The notes: generated from the letters alone by a model not told the origin. A stretch of DNA of 8,954 nt from an uncultured Methanobrevibacter sp. (GCA_902782595.1 CACZNW010000067.1:1-8954), one strand, 5' to 3'; shown: positions 1-7,011, counted from the first letter of the stretch. Made by a program: numbers and translations.

Positions 1-78
1 ATAATGATTCTGCCAATCACCAATTTTGTAAACCGCATAGTTTATATCATCAAGACTAATAATTTTTTCATCTGACAT
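1..78 (-). CDS. N-terminal fragment of an unidentified protein (runs off the window)
   Basis: An open frame reads from an ATG at 78-76 to the window edge without a stop (26 codons). It begins MSDEKIISLDDINYAVYKIG and continues with DWQNHY. A GTGAT ribosome-site match (83-87, minus strand) lies 4 nt before the ATG, and AT-rich box A-like sequence lies further upstream at about 95-115, so a real start is plausible. The gene is divergent from the zinc-ribbon gene at 149. The fragment is acidic/mixed with no signal peptide or membrane segment, and is too short to assign to a family. The function is unknown. Confidence 0.6.
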   Translation of the reverse strand, partial: MSDEKIISLDDINYAVYKIGDWQNHY

Positions 79-148
79 TGTTATCACAATATTAAATATA
101 TTTTTATAATATAAATAACAAATGTAATTTTAAATAGGAGGTTAATCT
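79..148. promoter_or_regulatory. Divergent promoter region with shared AT-rich box A sequence
   Basis: This 70-bp spacer separates two divergent genes. TTTATAATATAAAT at 103-116 fits an archaeal TATA box for the rightward gene, placing transcription start near 130-135, just ahead of the AGGAGGT ribosome site at 136-142. Read on the minus strand, 95-115 is also TATA-like and would start the leftward transcript shortly before the GTGAT site at 83-87. The two promoters probably overlap. Start sites are inferred from archaeal spacing rules only. Confidence 0.5.
136..142 (+). promoter_or_regulatory. Strong ribosome-binding site that selects a GTG start
   Basis: AGGAGGT lies 6 nt before GTG at 149-151. 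It is a near-full match to the 16S rRNA 3' end of methanogens and supports the non-ATG start. No in-frame ATG occurs close enough to compete, and the conserved zinc ribbon begins at the fourth codon. Confidence 0.8.
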
Positions 149-859
149 GTGAAAAAATGTCCAGAATGTGGAAATCCTAGTTATGATGGTGCTCCTGTTT
201 GTGGAAATTGCGGTTATAAATTTCCAAAAGCAAAAAATATAACTCAAAAAAGAGAAGATATTTTCAAACAAGCCCCAAAAATTGAAAAAACTTCAAATAA
301 CGAGGATACCGTTAGTATTATTAAAAAAAATAAACTTGTTATCGGAATAATACTTGTTATAACATTGATTGTTATTTGCGGAATCGTATTTATGGGATCC
401 AATAACAACAAGTCAAATGATTCCAACCCTATAATTCAGACAAGTGATTTGCTTGAATATAGTGCCAGCGATTTTGCATTTAAATATCCGAAAACTTGGA
501 AAAAAATCAATTTAACTGATGAAGAACATCCCGGAGCAATATTCTTTGAAACTGAAAACAATTCAACAGTAGAATATTACAACATTACTACTGATGCCCA
601 ATCATTAAAAGATATAAATCAGCAAAGAATTAGTCTTGCTCAAGAAAACGGCGATTTTGTCGAACTTCTTGAAACAGTAACTTTAGATGGTAGAAACTCC
701 TCAAACATGATTTTAGAAAATGCTGATGGAGATTACACCAGATATGTTTCAATGTTTAGTGACGGACAGTTATATGTCTTTAAGATAACCGGAGGTTCAG
801 AAAACTCCGTTACATCCGAAGCCATTGAAAGCACAATAAGTTCCGCAGATATCGCTTAA
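149..859 (+). CDS. Zinc-ribbon, single-TM protein with extracytoplasmic PsbP-like domain
   Basis: The protein has 236 residues and a GTG start. An N-terminal C4 zinc ribbon uses Cys4, Cys7, Cys18 and Cys21 (CPEC...CGNC). A charged linker (about 26-61) leads to one hydrophobic helix at about 63-83 (LVIGIILVITLIVICGIVF). After an Asn/Ser-rich spacer, about 100-236 forms a domain opening with SASDFAFKYPKTWKK, the pattern of PsbP-related domains in archaeal membrane proteins. Topology inferred from the charge pattern is zinc ribbon in the cytoplasm and the rest outside. Many Methanobacteriales proteins share this architecture, and their biochemical role is not known to me. It is a single transcription unit between a divergent promoter and a terminator that begins inside its stop codon. 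The zinc ribbon and TM segment are clear; the PsbP-like assignment is moderate. Confidence 0.85.
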   Translation: MKKCPECGNPSYDGAPVCGNCGYKFPKAKNITQKREDIFKQAPKIEKTSNNEDTVSIIKKNKLVIGIILVITLIVICGIVFMGSNNNKSNDSNPIIQTSDLLEYSASDFAFKYPKTWKKINLTDEEHPGAIFFETENNSTVEYYNITTDAQSLKDINQQRISLAQENGDFVELLETVTLDGRNSSNMILENADGDYTRYVSMFSDGQLYVFKITGGSENSVTSEAIESTISSADIA

Positions 860-893
860 GTATGATTAAATCATACTTATTTTTTCTATTTTT
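858..893 (+). terminator. Hairpin plus T-rich tail overlapping the stop codon
   Basis: AAGTATGAT (858-866) and ATCATACTT (870-878) form a perfect 9-bp stem with a 3-nt loop, followed by ATTTTTTCTATTTTT. The stem starts on the second base of the TAA at 857-859. It ends the zinc-ribbon gene and argues against an upstream start for the next gene. Confidence 0.75.
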
Positions 894-903
894 AAGTGTT
901 AAA

Positions 904-1731
904 ATGACAATAATAAAGCTTGCACTTTGTCAGATGAATGTGGTTGACAATAAACAGTCAAATCTTGAAAAGGCTGCTTCAATGATAGCCGATAGTGCAG
1001 AAGCTGATGCAGATTTTATAATTTTACCTGAAATGTTTATGTGCCCGTATTCAAATGATAAATTTATTGAATATGCAGAAGAGGAAAATGAAAGTCCCAC
1101 ATTAAACATCATTTCGGAATTGGCTGCAGATAATGAAACATATATTCTGGCAGGGTCAGTTCCCGAAAGGAAATCCGATAAGATATACAATACCAGTTAC
1201 CTGTTTGATAAAAATGGCCGGATTATGGCCAAACATAGGAAAATGCATCTTTTTGATATTGATGTTAAAGATAAGATCACTTTTAAAGAATCAGATGTTT
1301 TAACCGCAGGCAATGAATTTACCCTGGCTGAAACCGAATTTGGTAAAATTGGCATTGGAATATGTTATGATGTTCGTTTTGTAGAAATTGCAAGGATAAT
1401 GGCTGAAAAGGGTGCGCAAATCCTTTTTTACCCCGGTGCATTCAATATGACAACCGGTCCTGCACATTGGGAGTTGCTGTTTCGTTCAAGAGCTCTGGAC
1501 AATCAGGTTTTCTGTGTCGGTGTTGCACCTGCACTGAACAGGAATGCAAGCTATCACAGTTATGGCCATTCAATTGTAACAAATCCGTGGGGAGAAGTTG
1601 TAAGTCAGGCCGGTGAAAAAGAAGATTTGATAATTTGTGAAATTGATTTGAGTGAAATAAAAAAAGTAAGGGAAGAGATTCCCATTTTAAAAAATAAAAG
1701 AAACGACCTCTATGAGGTTATTGAAAAATAA
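904..1731 (+). CDS. Carbon-nitrogen hydrolase, omega-amidase (Nit2)-like
   Basis: The 275-residue protein belongs to the nitrilase superfamily. The catalytic Glu-Lys-Cys triad is visible: Glu43 (LPEMFM), Lys113 (HRKMHLFD) and Cys154 (GIGICYDVRF). These lie within one residue of the positions I recall for human NIT2. The C-terminal half carries the Nit2 signature PGAFNMTTGPAHWELL, then RALDNQVF, YGHSIVTNPWG and IPILKNKRNDLY. Family members hydrolyse alpha-ketoglutaramate or alpha-ketosuccinamate to the keto acid and ammonia in the cytosol; that exact substrate is inferred here. The frame is open back to an ATG at 862, but that start lies inside the upstream terminator and would add a hydrophobic stretch alien to the family. 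MTIIKLALCQM at 904 matches usual family N-termini. No strong ribosome site precedes 904. It is convergent with the HEAT-repeat gene, 1 bp away. Confidence 0.92.
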   Translation: MTIIKLALCQMNVVDNKQSNLEKAASMIADSAEADADFIILPEMFMCPYSNDKFIEYAEEENESPTLNIISELAADNETYILAGSVPERKSDKIYNTSYLFDKNGRIMAKHRKMHLFDIDVKDKITFKESDVLTAGNEFTLAETEFGKIGIGICYDVRFVEIARIMAEKGAQILFYPGAFNMTTGPAHWELLFRSRALDNQVFCVGVAPALNRNASYHSYGHSIVTNPWGEVVSQAGEKEDLIICEIDLSEIKKVREEIPILKNKRNDLYEVIEK

Positions 1732-1732
1732 T

Positions 1733-2575
1733 CTATTGGAGTTTAGCCAGTCTTTTTTCAAAATATGCCCGTTTTTTATCATTGTCTGCAAATACTTCAA
1801 TTGCAGTTTCCATAACTCTGACTTCATTGTCATAGTCATTTGATTTTCTATATAAAACACATAATCTTTTATAAGGAGCATCTTTTGGTTGTTTTGCTTC
1901 AACATAACGCTCATATTCCTTAATAGCTTTTTGAAGATTGGTTTTTTCCATTTCCTTAATTGTACTCATCGGAATTACTTTTACAACAGTCTCACCGGAT
2001 TCTTTTGCTTTCTGTCTTTTTTCAGCTTTTTTAATAGCTTTATTACAGGATTTTTTAAAGTCCTTGTCACTTTCAGCCTTTCTTGCATCTTTAATTAGAT
2101 TAATTGCATCATCATTTGCAAGGTCTCCCAATGCCTGAATAGCTGCAAGCCTAACTCCCCAGTCTTCATCTTCAAGACATTTTGCTATTGAATCCAGTTC
2201 ATTTTCTGCCTGAAGTTCTCCCAATGCACGCACTGCAACTTTTCTAACTCCAAAGTCATCATCTTCTGTTGATTCGACAAAATATGGGATGACTTTTTTA
2301 TCTTCAGTTTCCTTAAGGGCAAATGCCAAAAAACGTTTATCCTTACCTTCTGCATTTTTAAATTCATCAATTAATTTATCAACGGCCACATCACCCATGC
2401 TGCCTAAAATTTCAGCGGCTTTAAATCTGACCTGTGCATTTACATCAGTGGTTGCTCTGATTAACGGTTCAATTGCTTCTTCATCACTGGTTCCCACCAA
2501 TGATTCTACAGCCTCTTTTCTAACTTTTACATCATCGCTTGATAAATTGTTGATAACTTCATTTAAGTTTGACAT
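1733..2575 (-). CDS. HEAT-repeat protein with TPR-like C-terminus
   Basis: The protein has 280 residues with no signal peptide or TM segment. Residues 1-165 are HEAT/PBS-lyase-type repeats of about 31 residues, seen as recurring VRxxAxxxLG cores: VRKEAVESL (18-26), VRFKAAEILG (49-58), VRKVAVRALG (110-119) and VRLAAIQALG (141-150), each after a D/N turn and before a helix such as AIEPLI or AVDKLI. One divergent repeat spans about 72-105. A Lys-rich charged helix (170-195) links to about 210-280, whose helices (LQKAIKEYERYVEA, PYKRLCVLYRKSNDYDNEVRVMETAIE) look TPR-like. Such proteins are protein-interaction scaffolds; no catalytic residues are seen, and the partner is unknown. The ATG at 2575 lacks a Shine-Dalgarno site, and a TATA box about 26 nt upstream suggests a leaderless mRNA. 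Its 3' end abuts the amidase gene. Confidence 0.85.
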   Translation of the reverse strand: MSNLNEVINNLSSDDVKVRKEAVESLVGTSDEEAIEPLIRATTDVNAQVRFKAAEILGSMGDVAVDKLIDEFKNAEGKDKRFLAFALKETEDKKVIPYFVESTEDDDFGVRKVAVRALGELQAENELDSIAKCLEDEDWGVRLAAIQALGDLANDDAINLIKDARKAESDKDFKKSCNKAIKKAEKRQKAKESGETVVKVIPMSTIKEMEKTNLQKAIKEYERYVEAKQPKDAPYKRLCVLYRKSNDYDNEVRVMETAIEVFADNDKKRAYFEKRLAKLQ

Positions 2576-2594
2576 GATAATAGTTAGTTTTTAG

Positions 2595-2606
2595 AAATAT
2601 ATAAAA
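2595..2606 (-). promoter_or_regulatory. Box A (TATA) promoter of the HEAT-repeat gene
   Basis: The minus strand reads TTTTATATATTT, a close match to the methanogen box A. Its centre lies about 26 nt before the A of the ATG at 2575, the usual archaeal TATA-to-start distance. With no ribosome site before the ATG, transcription probably begins at or within a few bases of the start codon. Confidence 0.6.
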
Positions 2607-2644
2607 TTAAACACAAACGGATTTTTCATACAATCCTAACGGAC

Positions 2645-2656
2645 AAATTATATATT
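2645..2656 (+). promoter_or_regulatory. Box A (TATA) promoter of the frameshifted small gene
   Basis: AAATTATATATT is centred about 28 nt before the ATG at 2680. That ATG also lacks a Shine-Dalgarno site, so the transcript is again predicted to be leaderless or nearly so. The box lies about 50 bp from the oppositely oriented box of the HEAT-repeat gene. Confidence 0.5.
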
Positions 2657-2679
2657 GAATTAATTGCCCATTATCATCT

Positions 2680-3023
2680 ATGCCAAATAATGCAGACTTT
2701 TCAACCAAAACACCGAATAAAACAGAGTCTATAACACTAACCTCCCGTGATTTTGAGAGAATTACTGGTTTAGCGGACGATGGTTTTTATAATAATATTA
2801 AGGAGTTTGTTAAAGTCGCAGTTATTGAAATCCTATTATATTGCGAGACATTCCATACAAGCATCAAAGAGGAGAAATCATTGATTATGCTGAAGCACAT
2901 GAAGAAGTTGACAGCATCGAAATATCCGAGAATCTGTTACCTGATGCATTGAAGTTAATGAAACAATGGTCAAGTTCATTAATGAAACTAATTCAAAGAG
3001 TTATAAGTGATGCTACCCAGTAA
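2680..3023 (+). pseudogene. Small RHH-like gene split by a frameshift
   Basis: Two overlapping frames join into one plausible protein of about 113 residues. Frame one starts at the ATG at 2680 and makes sense to about 2838 (...FVKVAVIEILLY). Continued, it gives an unlikely tail and stops at 2950-2952. A second frame from about 2841 (LRDIPYKHQRGEIIDYAEAH) runs cleanly to TAA at 3021-3023, with acidic helical sequence such as EVDSIEISENLLPDALKLMK. Losing one base near 2835-2845 explains both. The N-terminal half (ESITLTSRDFERITG, then NNIKEFVKVAVIEILLY) resembles the strand-helix-helix order of ribbon-helix-helix DNA-binding or antitoxin proteins; this is inference, and I do not recognise the family. 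It has its own promoter. A recent mutation, a sequencing error or a recoding event are all possible. The second frame lacks its own ribosome site. Confidence 0.5.
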
Positions 3024-3026
3024 TGG

Positions 3027-3063
3027 CAAAAAATAAAAAAAATAAGAGAAAAATTCTCTTATT
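3027..3063 (-). terminator. Terminator of the SDR gene, fused to its stop codon
   Basis: AATAAGAGAA (3041-3050) and TTCTCTTATT (3054-3063) form a perfect 10-bp stem with a 3-nt loop. On the minus strand it is followed by T8-A-T6 (3027-3040). The stem includes the last base of the SDR stop codon (3065-3063). In the plus direction no T-tract follows, so it serves the leftward SDR transcript. Confidence 0.8.
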
Positions 3064-3833
3064 TAAATAGCTGTCCATCCACCGTCGATACAGATTAACT
3101 GACCTGTACAGAAGCTGGATGCATCTGATGCAAGATAGATTGCAATACCATCCAGTTCACCAGGTTTACCTAAACGGCCTGCAGGACAATATGCTTTAAT
3201 TAAATCCATGAAACCCTCCATTTCAATAGATTCAACGGTTAATTCTGTTTCAAATACAGCAGGACCAATTGCATTAACGGTAATGTTGTATGGTGCCCAT
3301 TCTACAGCCAGGTTTTTGGTTAAATTCATTACTCCACCTTTAGCTGAGGAGTATGCACTGATTCCTCCGCCAGGGAAGATTACTCTGGAGTGGATTGAAC
3401 CGATGTTGATGATTTTACCGTATTTCTGTTCAATCATGATTTCTCCAACAGCTTTACACATGTAGTATACTCCGCTTAAGTCAATGTGAATGTGTCTTTC
3501 CCATTCTTCATTGGATTGATCCATTACAGGTTTGTTGTTACCCATACCTGCTGCATTAACTAAAATATCGATTCTTCCGTATGCATCCATAACTTTTGCA
3601 ACAGCTGCGGTGATGCTGTCATAATCACCTACGTCACATACTGCATACATTACTTCAGTACCGAATTCTTTTTCGATTTCTGCAACATTTTCTTGAAGTC
3701 TTTCTTCTCTTCTTGCAAATAATGCCAATTTAGCACCCTGACTTGCGTATGCCTGAGCGATTTGCCAGCCCAGACCAGAAGAAGCTCCAGTTATTACTGC
3801 AATTTTATCTTTAATATCGAAATAGTTTTTCAT
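3063..3833 (-). CDS. Short-chain dehydrogenase/reductase (SDR), gluconate 5-dehydrogenase-like
   Basis: This classical SDR has 256 residues, a normal length. The Rossmann motif TGASSGLG is at 15-22 and NAAG at 93-96. Catalytic Ser146 (NIGSIHS), Tyr161 and Lys165 (YSSAK) are present. The position usually held by the tetrad Asn is Asp118 (HIDLSG), a substitution I associate with gluconate 5-dehydrogenase-like members. Arg41-Arg42 after strand beta-2 (LFARREERL) suggest NADP(H). The C-terminus has GRLGKPGEL and a CIDGGWT ending. It should catalyse reversible NAD(P)-dependent oxidoreduction of a hydroxyl/keto group in the cytosol. The substrate cannot be read from sequence; sugar acid and 3-oxoacyl substrates are both possible. 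The ATG at 3833 is chosen because the ribosome site AAGGTGG ends 5 nt upstream; an in-frame GTG at 3842 lies within that site. It is monocistronic, with its own terminator. Confidence 0.9.
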   Translation of the reverse strand: MKNYFDIKDKIAVITGASSGLGWQIAQAYASQGAKLALFARREERLQENVAEIEKEFGTEVMYAVCDVGDYDSITAAVAKVMDAYGRIDILVNAAGMGNNKPVMDQSNEEWERHIHIDLSGVYYMCKAVGEIMIEQKYGKIINIGSIHSRVIFPGGGISAYSSAKGGVMNLTKNLAVEWAPYNITVNAIGPAVFETELTVESIEMEGFMDLIKAYCPAGRLGKPGELDGIAIYLASDASSFCTGQLICIDGGWTAI

Positions 3834-3838
3834 TTTTA

Positions 3839-3845
3839 CCACCTT
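3839..3845 (-). promoter_or_regulatory. Ribosome-binding site that fixes the SDR start at 3833
   Basis: The minus strand reads AAGGTGGTAAAAATG. The AAGGTGG element contains the in-frame GTG that would give a three-residue longer protein, so the GTG is part of the ribosome site and not the start. A short inverted repeat (CTTAG-TC-CTAAG, 3843-3854) overlaps the upstream edge and could affect initiation; no function is shown. Confidence 0.75.
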
Positions 3846-3975
3846 AGTCCTAAGACCATGTTTAAATATTTGGAAAATAAACTATTTAATTATTTTTATA
3901 TGAATTTTTAACCAAAATTTATCTAATCAATTAAAATAATACACAAATCGAAGAAAATAATAAAATTTATGAATA

Positions 3976-4019
3976 TTCTGTATAAAAAATACCTGTTATA
4001 ATTTTTTGACTGTACAGAA
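3976..4019. repeat. Long imperfect palindrome upstream of the helicase gene
   Basis: TTCTGTA (3976-3982) pairs with TACAGAA (4013-4019), and inside it AAAAAAT (3984-3990) pairs with ATTTTTT (4001-4007) around a 10-nt loop. The sides are separated by a 1-nt/5-nt internal loop. With one bulged A (4020), three more outer pairs form. It sits in the 265-bp spacer between the divergent SDR and helicase genes, about 80 bp before the helicase start. It could be an operator or a DNA/RNA hairpin. No gene ends here, so it is not an obvious terminator. Confidence 0.45.
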
Positions 4020-4098
4020 ATATGCCAACAAAATTATATGAATTAAAATCCAAACAATATATTACGGCAACGAATTATTGAACAAGAGATGAAAACAG

Positions 4099-6696
4099 AT
4101 GATTGAAGAGCAGACAAAAAGCTACACCAAAAAACAAATCTTTAAAACCCTCCATCCATGGGTCAGACAATGGTTTGACTCACAGTTTGAAGACTTCACC
4201 CCGGCTCAGAAAAAATCGATTATAGACATTCACAAAAACAACAACATCCTCATCTCTTCACCAACAGGATCAGGTAAAACACTGACAGCATTTCTATCAG
4301 TCATCAGCGAATTGACCTCCCTTGCCGAAAAGGACAAACTTGAAGACAAGGTATACTGCATCTACATATCCCCCCTGAAAGCCCTTGACAATGACATTGA
4401 AAAAAATCTCGACGAACCCCTGAAGGGAATAGAAAAAATTGCAGGTGAAAAACTTGGAATCAGAAAGGCAGTCAGAACAGGAGACACATCACAATACCAG
4501 AGACAGAAAATGCTTAAAAAACCACCCCATATCCTAATTACAACACCTGAAACACTGTCAATACTGCTTGTAGCTCCGAAATTCCGGGAGAAATTAAGTC
4601 ACGTGAAATATGTCATCATTGATGAAATTCACTCGTTGGCTGAAAATAAAAGAGGAGTACACTTAAGCCTGTCCCTGGAAAGGCTGCAGCATTTAATCGG
4701 ACAGTATACAAGAATTGGGCTTTCAGCAACTGTAAGTCCGCTTGAAGAGGTTGCCCGATTCCTTGTGGGTTATGAATATGGGGTCGAACGGAACTGTAAA
4801 ATAGTCAATGCAAACTATTTAAAAGAACTGGATATGGAAGTGATGTGTCCGGTCAGCGATATTATGCTTGCCGATGATGAAGACACCAGACTCGGAATGT
4901 ATGATTTACTGGATGACCTGATTTGGGAAAATAAAACTACACTGATATTTACAAACACAAGAAGCGGAACTGAAAGAATAGTGTATAATCTAAAGAAGAT
5001 GTATCCAATGCATTACACCGATTCAAACATAATGGCACATCATTCATCACTTTCAAAGGATGTGCGTTTAGAAACTGAAAATAAATTAAAGGAAGGTAAA
5101 CTTCGGGCAGTAGTATCATCAACATCACTGGAACTGGGTATTGATATCGGATATATTGATCTGGTAGTCTTAATAAACTCTCCCAAATCAGTTGCAAGAG
5201 CATTACAGAGAATCGGGAGAAGCGGACATCGGTTGCATGAAAAATCAAAGGGAAGAATCATAGTAACCGACCGTGATGATTTGGTTGAATGTTCCGTTTT
5301 ACTTAAAAATGCAAAAGAGGGAAAGATAGATAAAATCAAAATTCCAACAAACTGTCTGGATGTTCTGGCACAGCACATTTATGGAATGGGCATTGAAAAT
5401 CCATGGGACATCGATTATGCATATGATGTAATCCGAAAGAGCTATTGCTATAAAAACCTCACAAGAGACGATTATGAGGATGTCTTAAGTTACATGGCGG
5501 GAGAATACCCTGAACTTGAAGAACGCTATGTCTATGCAAAAATATGGATTGATTATGAGAAAAATACCTTCGGAAAACGAGGAAAACTGGCCAGAATGCT
5601 TTATTCCACAAATATCGGAACAATACCAGATTCATCGGGAGTTCTGGTTAAATGTGATGGTGAAACCGTTGGAAAAATCGAAGAATCATTTATGGAACGA
5701 CTGAAAAAAGGAGACACATTCGTTCTGGGAGGAAGAACCTATCGTTTTAATTATGCTAAAGGAATGACAATCACTGTAACTCCCGCAAGCGGACCTCCAA
5801 CAATACCCTCATGGTTTTCACAGCAGCTGCCATTATCTTTTGACCTTGCAATGGATATACAGAAGTTCAGATCATTTATGGAAGCCAGATTCGAGTATCG
5901 ACGAAGCAAAGAAGAAATCATGGAGTTTATTTATGATTATTTATATGTTGATGATTTTGCGGCCAATTCAATTTATGAATACTTTGTTGAGCAGTACAAA
6001 TATGCAAAAATCCCATCCAACCGCTGTTTACTCATAGAATACTACAAAGGATTTGGAGGAAGGAAATTTGTAATATTCCACTGTCTATTCGGCAGAAAAG
6101 TAAATGACGCACTATCCCGTGCAGTCGCATATGTGGTTGCTCAAAGATACAATACCAATGTAACTCTATCAGTTTCAGATAATGGTTTTTATCTGAGTTC
6201 AGATGGTACAATTGGCGGTTTAGAATCATTTAAAGAATTGACTCCTGAAAATTTTGAAAGAATATTGATAAATTCCCTGAATAAAACAGAAACATTGGCT
6301 TCACGTTTCAGACATTGTGCCGGAAGGTCCCTGATGACACTTAGACGATATAAAGGAGAATCAAAATCAGTTGGTCGTCAACAGGTTCGCGGAAAGATAC
6401 TCCTGAAATTTGTCCAGGATATGGACGATAACTTCTCAATTTTAAAAGAAGCAAGACGAGAAGCAATGGAAGATTATATGGACATCAACAATGCTTTGAA
6501 AATAATCAATATGATTGATTCGGGAGAGATGGAAATAAAAACAATTAATACACTGATTCCAAGTCCCTTTGCATTTAATCTGGTTTCACAGGGTTATTTG
6601 GACGTCTTAAATCAGAACGATAAAGCAGAATTTACAAAAAGAATGCACAAGGCAATACTGGAACAGATTAGAGATAAATTAAAAGACATCTACTAA
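4099..6696 (+). CDS. Lhr-type superfamily 2 ATP-dependent helicase
   Basis: The 865-residue length is typical of archaeal Lhr-core helicases. Motifs occur in order: FTPAQ (33-37), Walker A SSPTGSGKT (53-61, Lys60), ISPLKALDND (motif Ia), TTPETL (148-153), DEIH (175-178), LSATVSP (208-214), LIFTNTRSGTER, AHHSSLSKDVR, STSLELGIDIG and QRIGRSGH (370-377, motif VI). The remainder should hold the winged helix and the Lhr-specific C-terminal domains (for example YSTNIGTIPDSSGVLVKCDG, FVLGGRTYRF), with no truncation. Lhr proteins are 3'-5' helicases that unwind DNA or RNA:DNA duplexes, linked to replication-coupled repair and possibly RNA metabolism; which archaeal Lhr subgroup this is was not resolved. 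The ribosome site is weak; TATA-like AATATATTA at 4056-4063 would give a short leader. The gene looks more GC-rich than neighbouring spacers. No terminator is visible after the stop, where a decayed antisense gene overlaps the last 18 bp. Confidence 0.95.
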   Translation: MIEEQTKSYTKKQIFKTLHPWVRQWFDSQFEDFTPAQKKSIIDIHKNNNILISSPTGSGKTLTAFLSVISELTSLAEKDKLEDKVYCIYISPLKALDNDIEKNLDEPLKGIEKIAGEKLGIRKAVRTGDTSQYQRQKMLKKPPHILITTPETLSILLVAPKFREKLSHVKYVIIDEIHSLAENKRGVHLSLSLERLQHLIGQYTRIGLSATVSPLEEVARFLVGYEYGVERNCKIVNANYLKELDMEVMCPVSDIMLADDEDTRLGMYDLLDDLIWENKTTLIFTNTRSGTERIVYNLKKMYPMHYTDSNIMAHHSSLSKDVRLETENKLKEGKLRAVVSSTSLELGIDIGYIDLVVLINSPKSVARALQRIGRSGHRLHEKSKGRIIVTDRDDLVECSVLLKNAKEGKIDKIKIPTNCLDVLAQHIYGMGIENPWDIDYAYDVIRKSYCYKNLTRDDYEDVLSYMAGEYPELEERYVYAKIWIDYEKNTFGKRGKLARMLYSTNIGTIPDSSGVLVKCDGETVGKIEESFMERLKKGDTFVLGGRTYRFNYAKGMTITVTPASGPPTIPSWFSQQLPLSFDLAMDIQKFRSFMEARFEYRRSKEEIMEFIYDYLYVDDFAANSIYEYFVEQYKYAKIPSNRCLLIEYYKGFGGRKFVIFHCLFGRKVNDALSRAVAYVVAQRYNTNVTLSVSDNGFYLSSDGTIGGLESFKELTPENFERILINSLNKTETLASRFRHCAGRSLMTLRRYKGESKSVGRQQVRGKILLKFVQDMDDNFSILKEARREAMEDYMDINNALKIINMIDSGEMEIKTINTLIPSPFAFNLVSQGYLDVLNQNDKAEFTKRMHKAILEQIRDKLKDIY

Positions 6697-7011
6697 TGAG
6701 CATAGCCAAAATTGGTTAATGATGACAGGACGGGATGAAATTAGCATGTCACCATGATTTAAGAACCTATGAATCTTTGCAACTGCCTTTTTAACTTGAT
6801 TCGGCTCTGCTATAATTCTACCATATTCAGCAATTATTTTCTTAGAATCAACTTTAAATGCTCCATATTCCGCTTTTAATCCATCCAAACTTATTTGTTC
6901 CACTTCATATCCTACGAATTCATCATATTCAGAATCATGCATACTTTCAACAGCTATTATAACAACACTCCCATCTTTTAAATCATCACCCCCTCTGAAC
7001 TTAATAATCAT
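6679..7011 (-). pseudogene. Decayed C-terminal copy of the neighbouring Rpn-like gene
   Basis: A 110-codon frame encodes a product resembling residues 235 to about 310 of the intact gene at 7139-8089. It opens MIIKFRGGDDLK (intact copy: MIIKFRFGDDLK). Across SMHDSEYDEFVGYEVEQ and the next 14 residues, 22 of 31 positions match the intact copy by eye. No matching start region exists: an in-frame stop lies three codons before MIIKF, and the first 234 codons of the family are missing. No ribosome site precedes the ATG. After about 6770 similarity fades, and the frame runs antisense into the helicase gene, giving an unrelated tail (VIINQFWLCSLVDVF). I read it as a tandem-duplication or deletion remnant, probably not translated. 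A short expressed coiled-coil protein is possible but unsupported. Confidence 0.7.

Noticed and set aside
862..903. Upstream ATG extending the amidase by 14 residues
   Set aside because: It lies within the terminator hairpin of the previous gene, has no ribosome site, and adds a hydrophobic stretch that does not fit the Nit2 family N-terminus.
1706..1718. ACCTC-TAT-GAGGT hairpin near the amidase 3' end as a terminator
   Set aside because: It has only five pairs, lies inside the coding sequence, and has no T-tract after it.
2835..2845. Programmed ribosomal frameshift in the small gene
   Set aside because: No classical slippery heptamer or downstream stimulatory stem was seen. A one-base loss or sequencing error is simpler.
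2841..3023. A separate gene starting at TTG 2841
   Set aside because: There is no ribosome site or promoter at that point, and the sequence reads as the continuation of the frame from 2680.
3834..3842. GTG start for the SDR gene
   Set aside because: The GTG is part of the AAGGTGG ribosome site for the ATG at 3833.
4949..5378. Minus-strand open frames within the helicase gene
   Set aside because: They are antisense to conserved helicase motifs, have no start signals, and encode low-complexity products.
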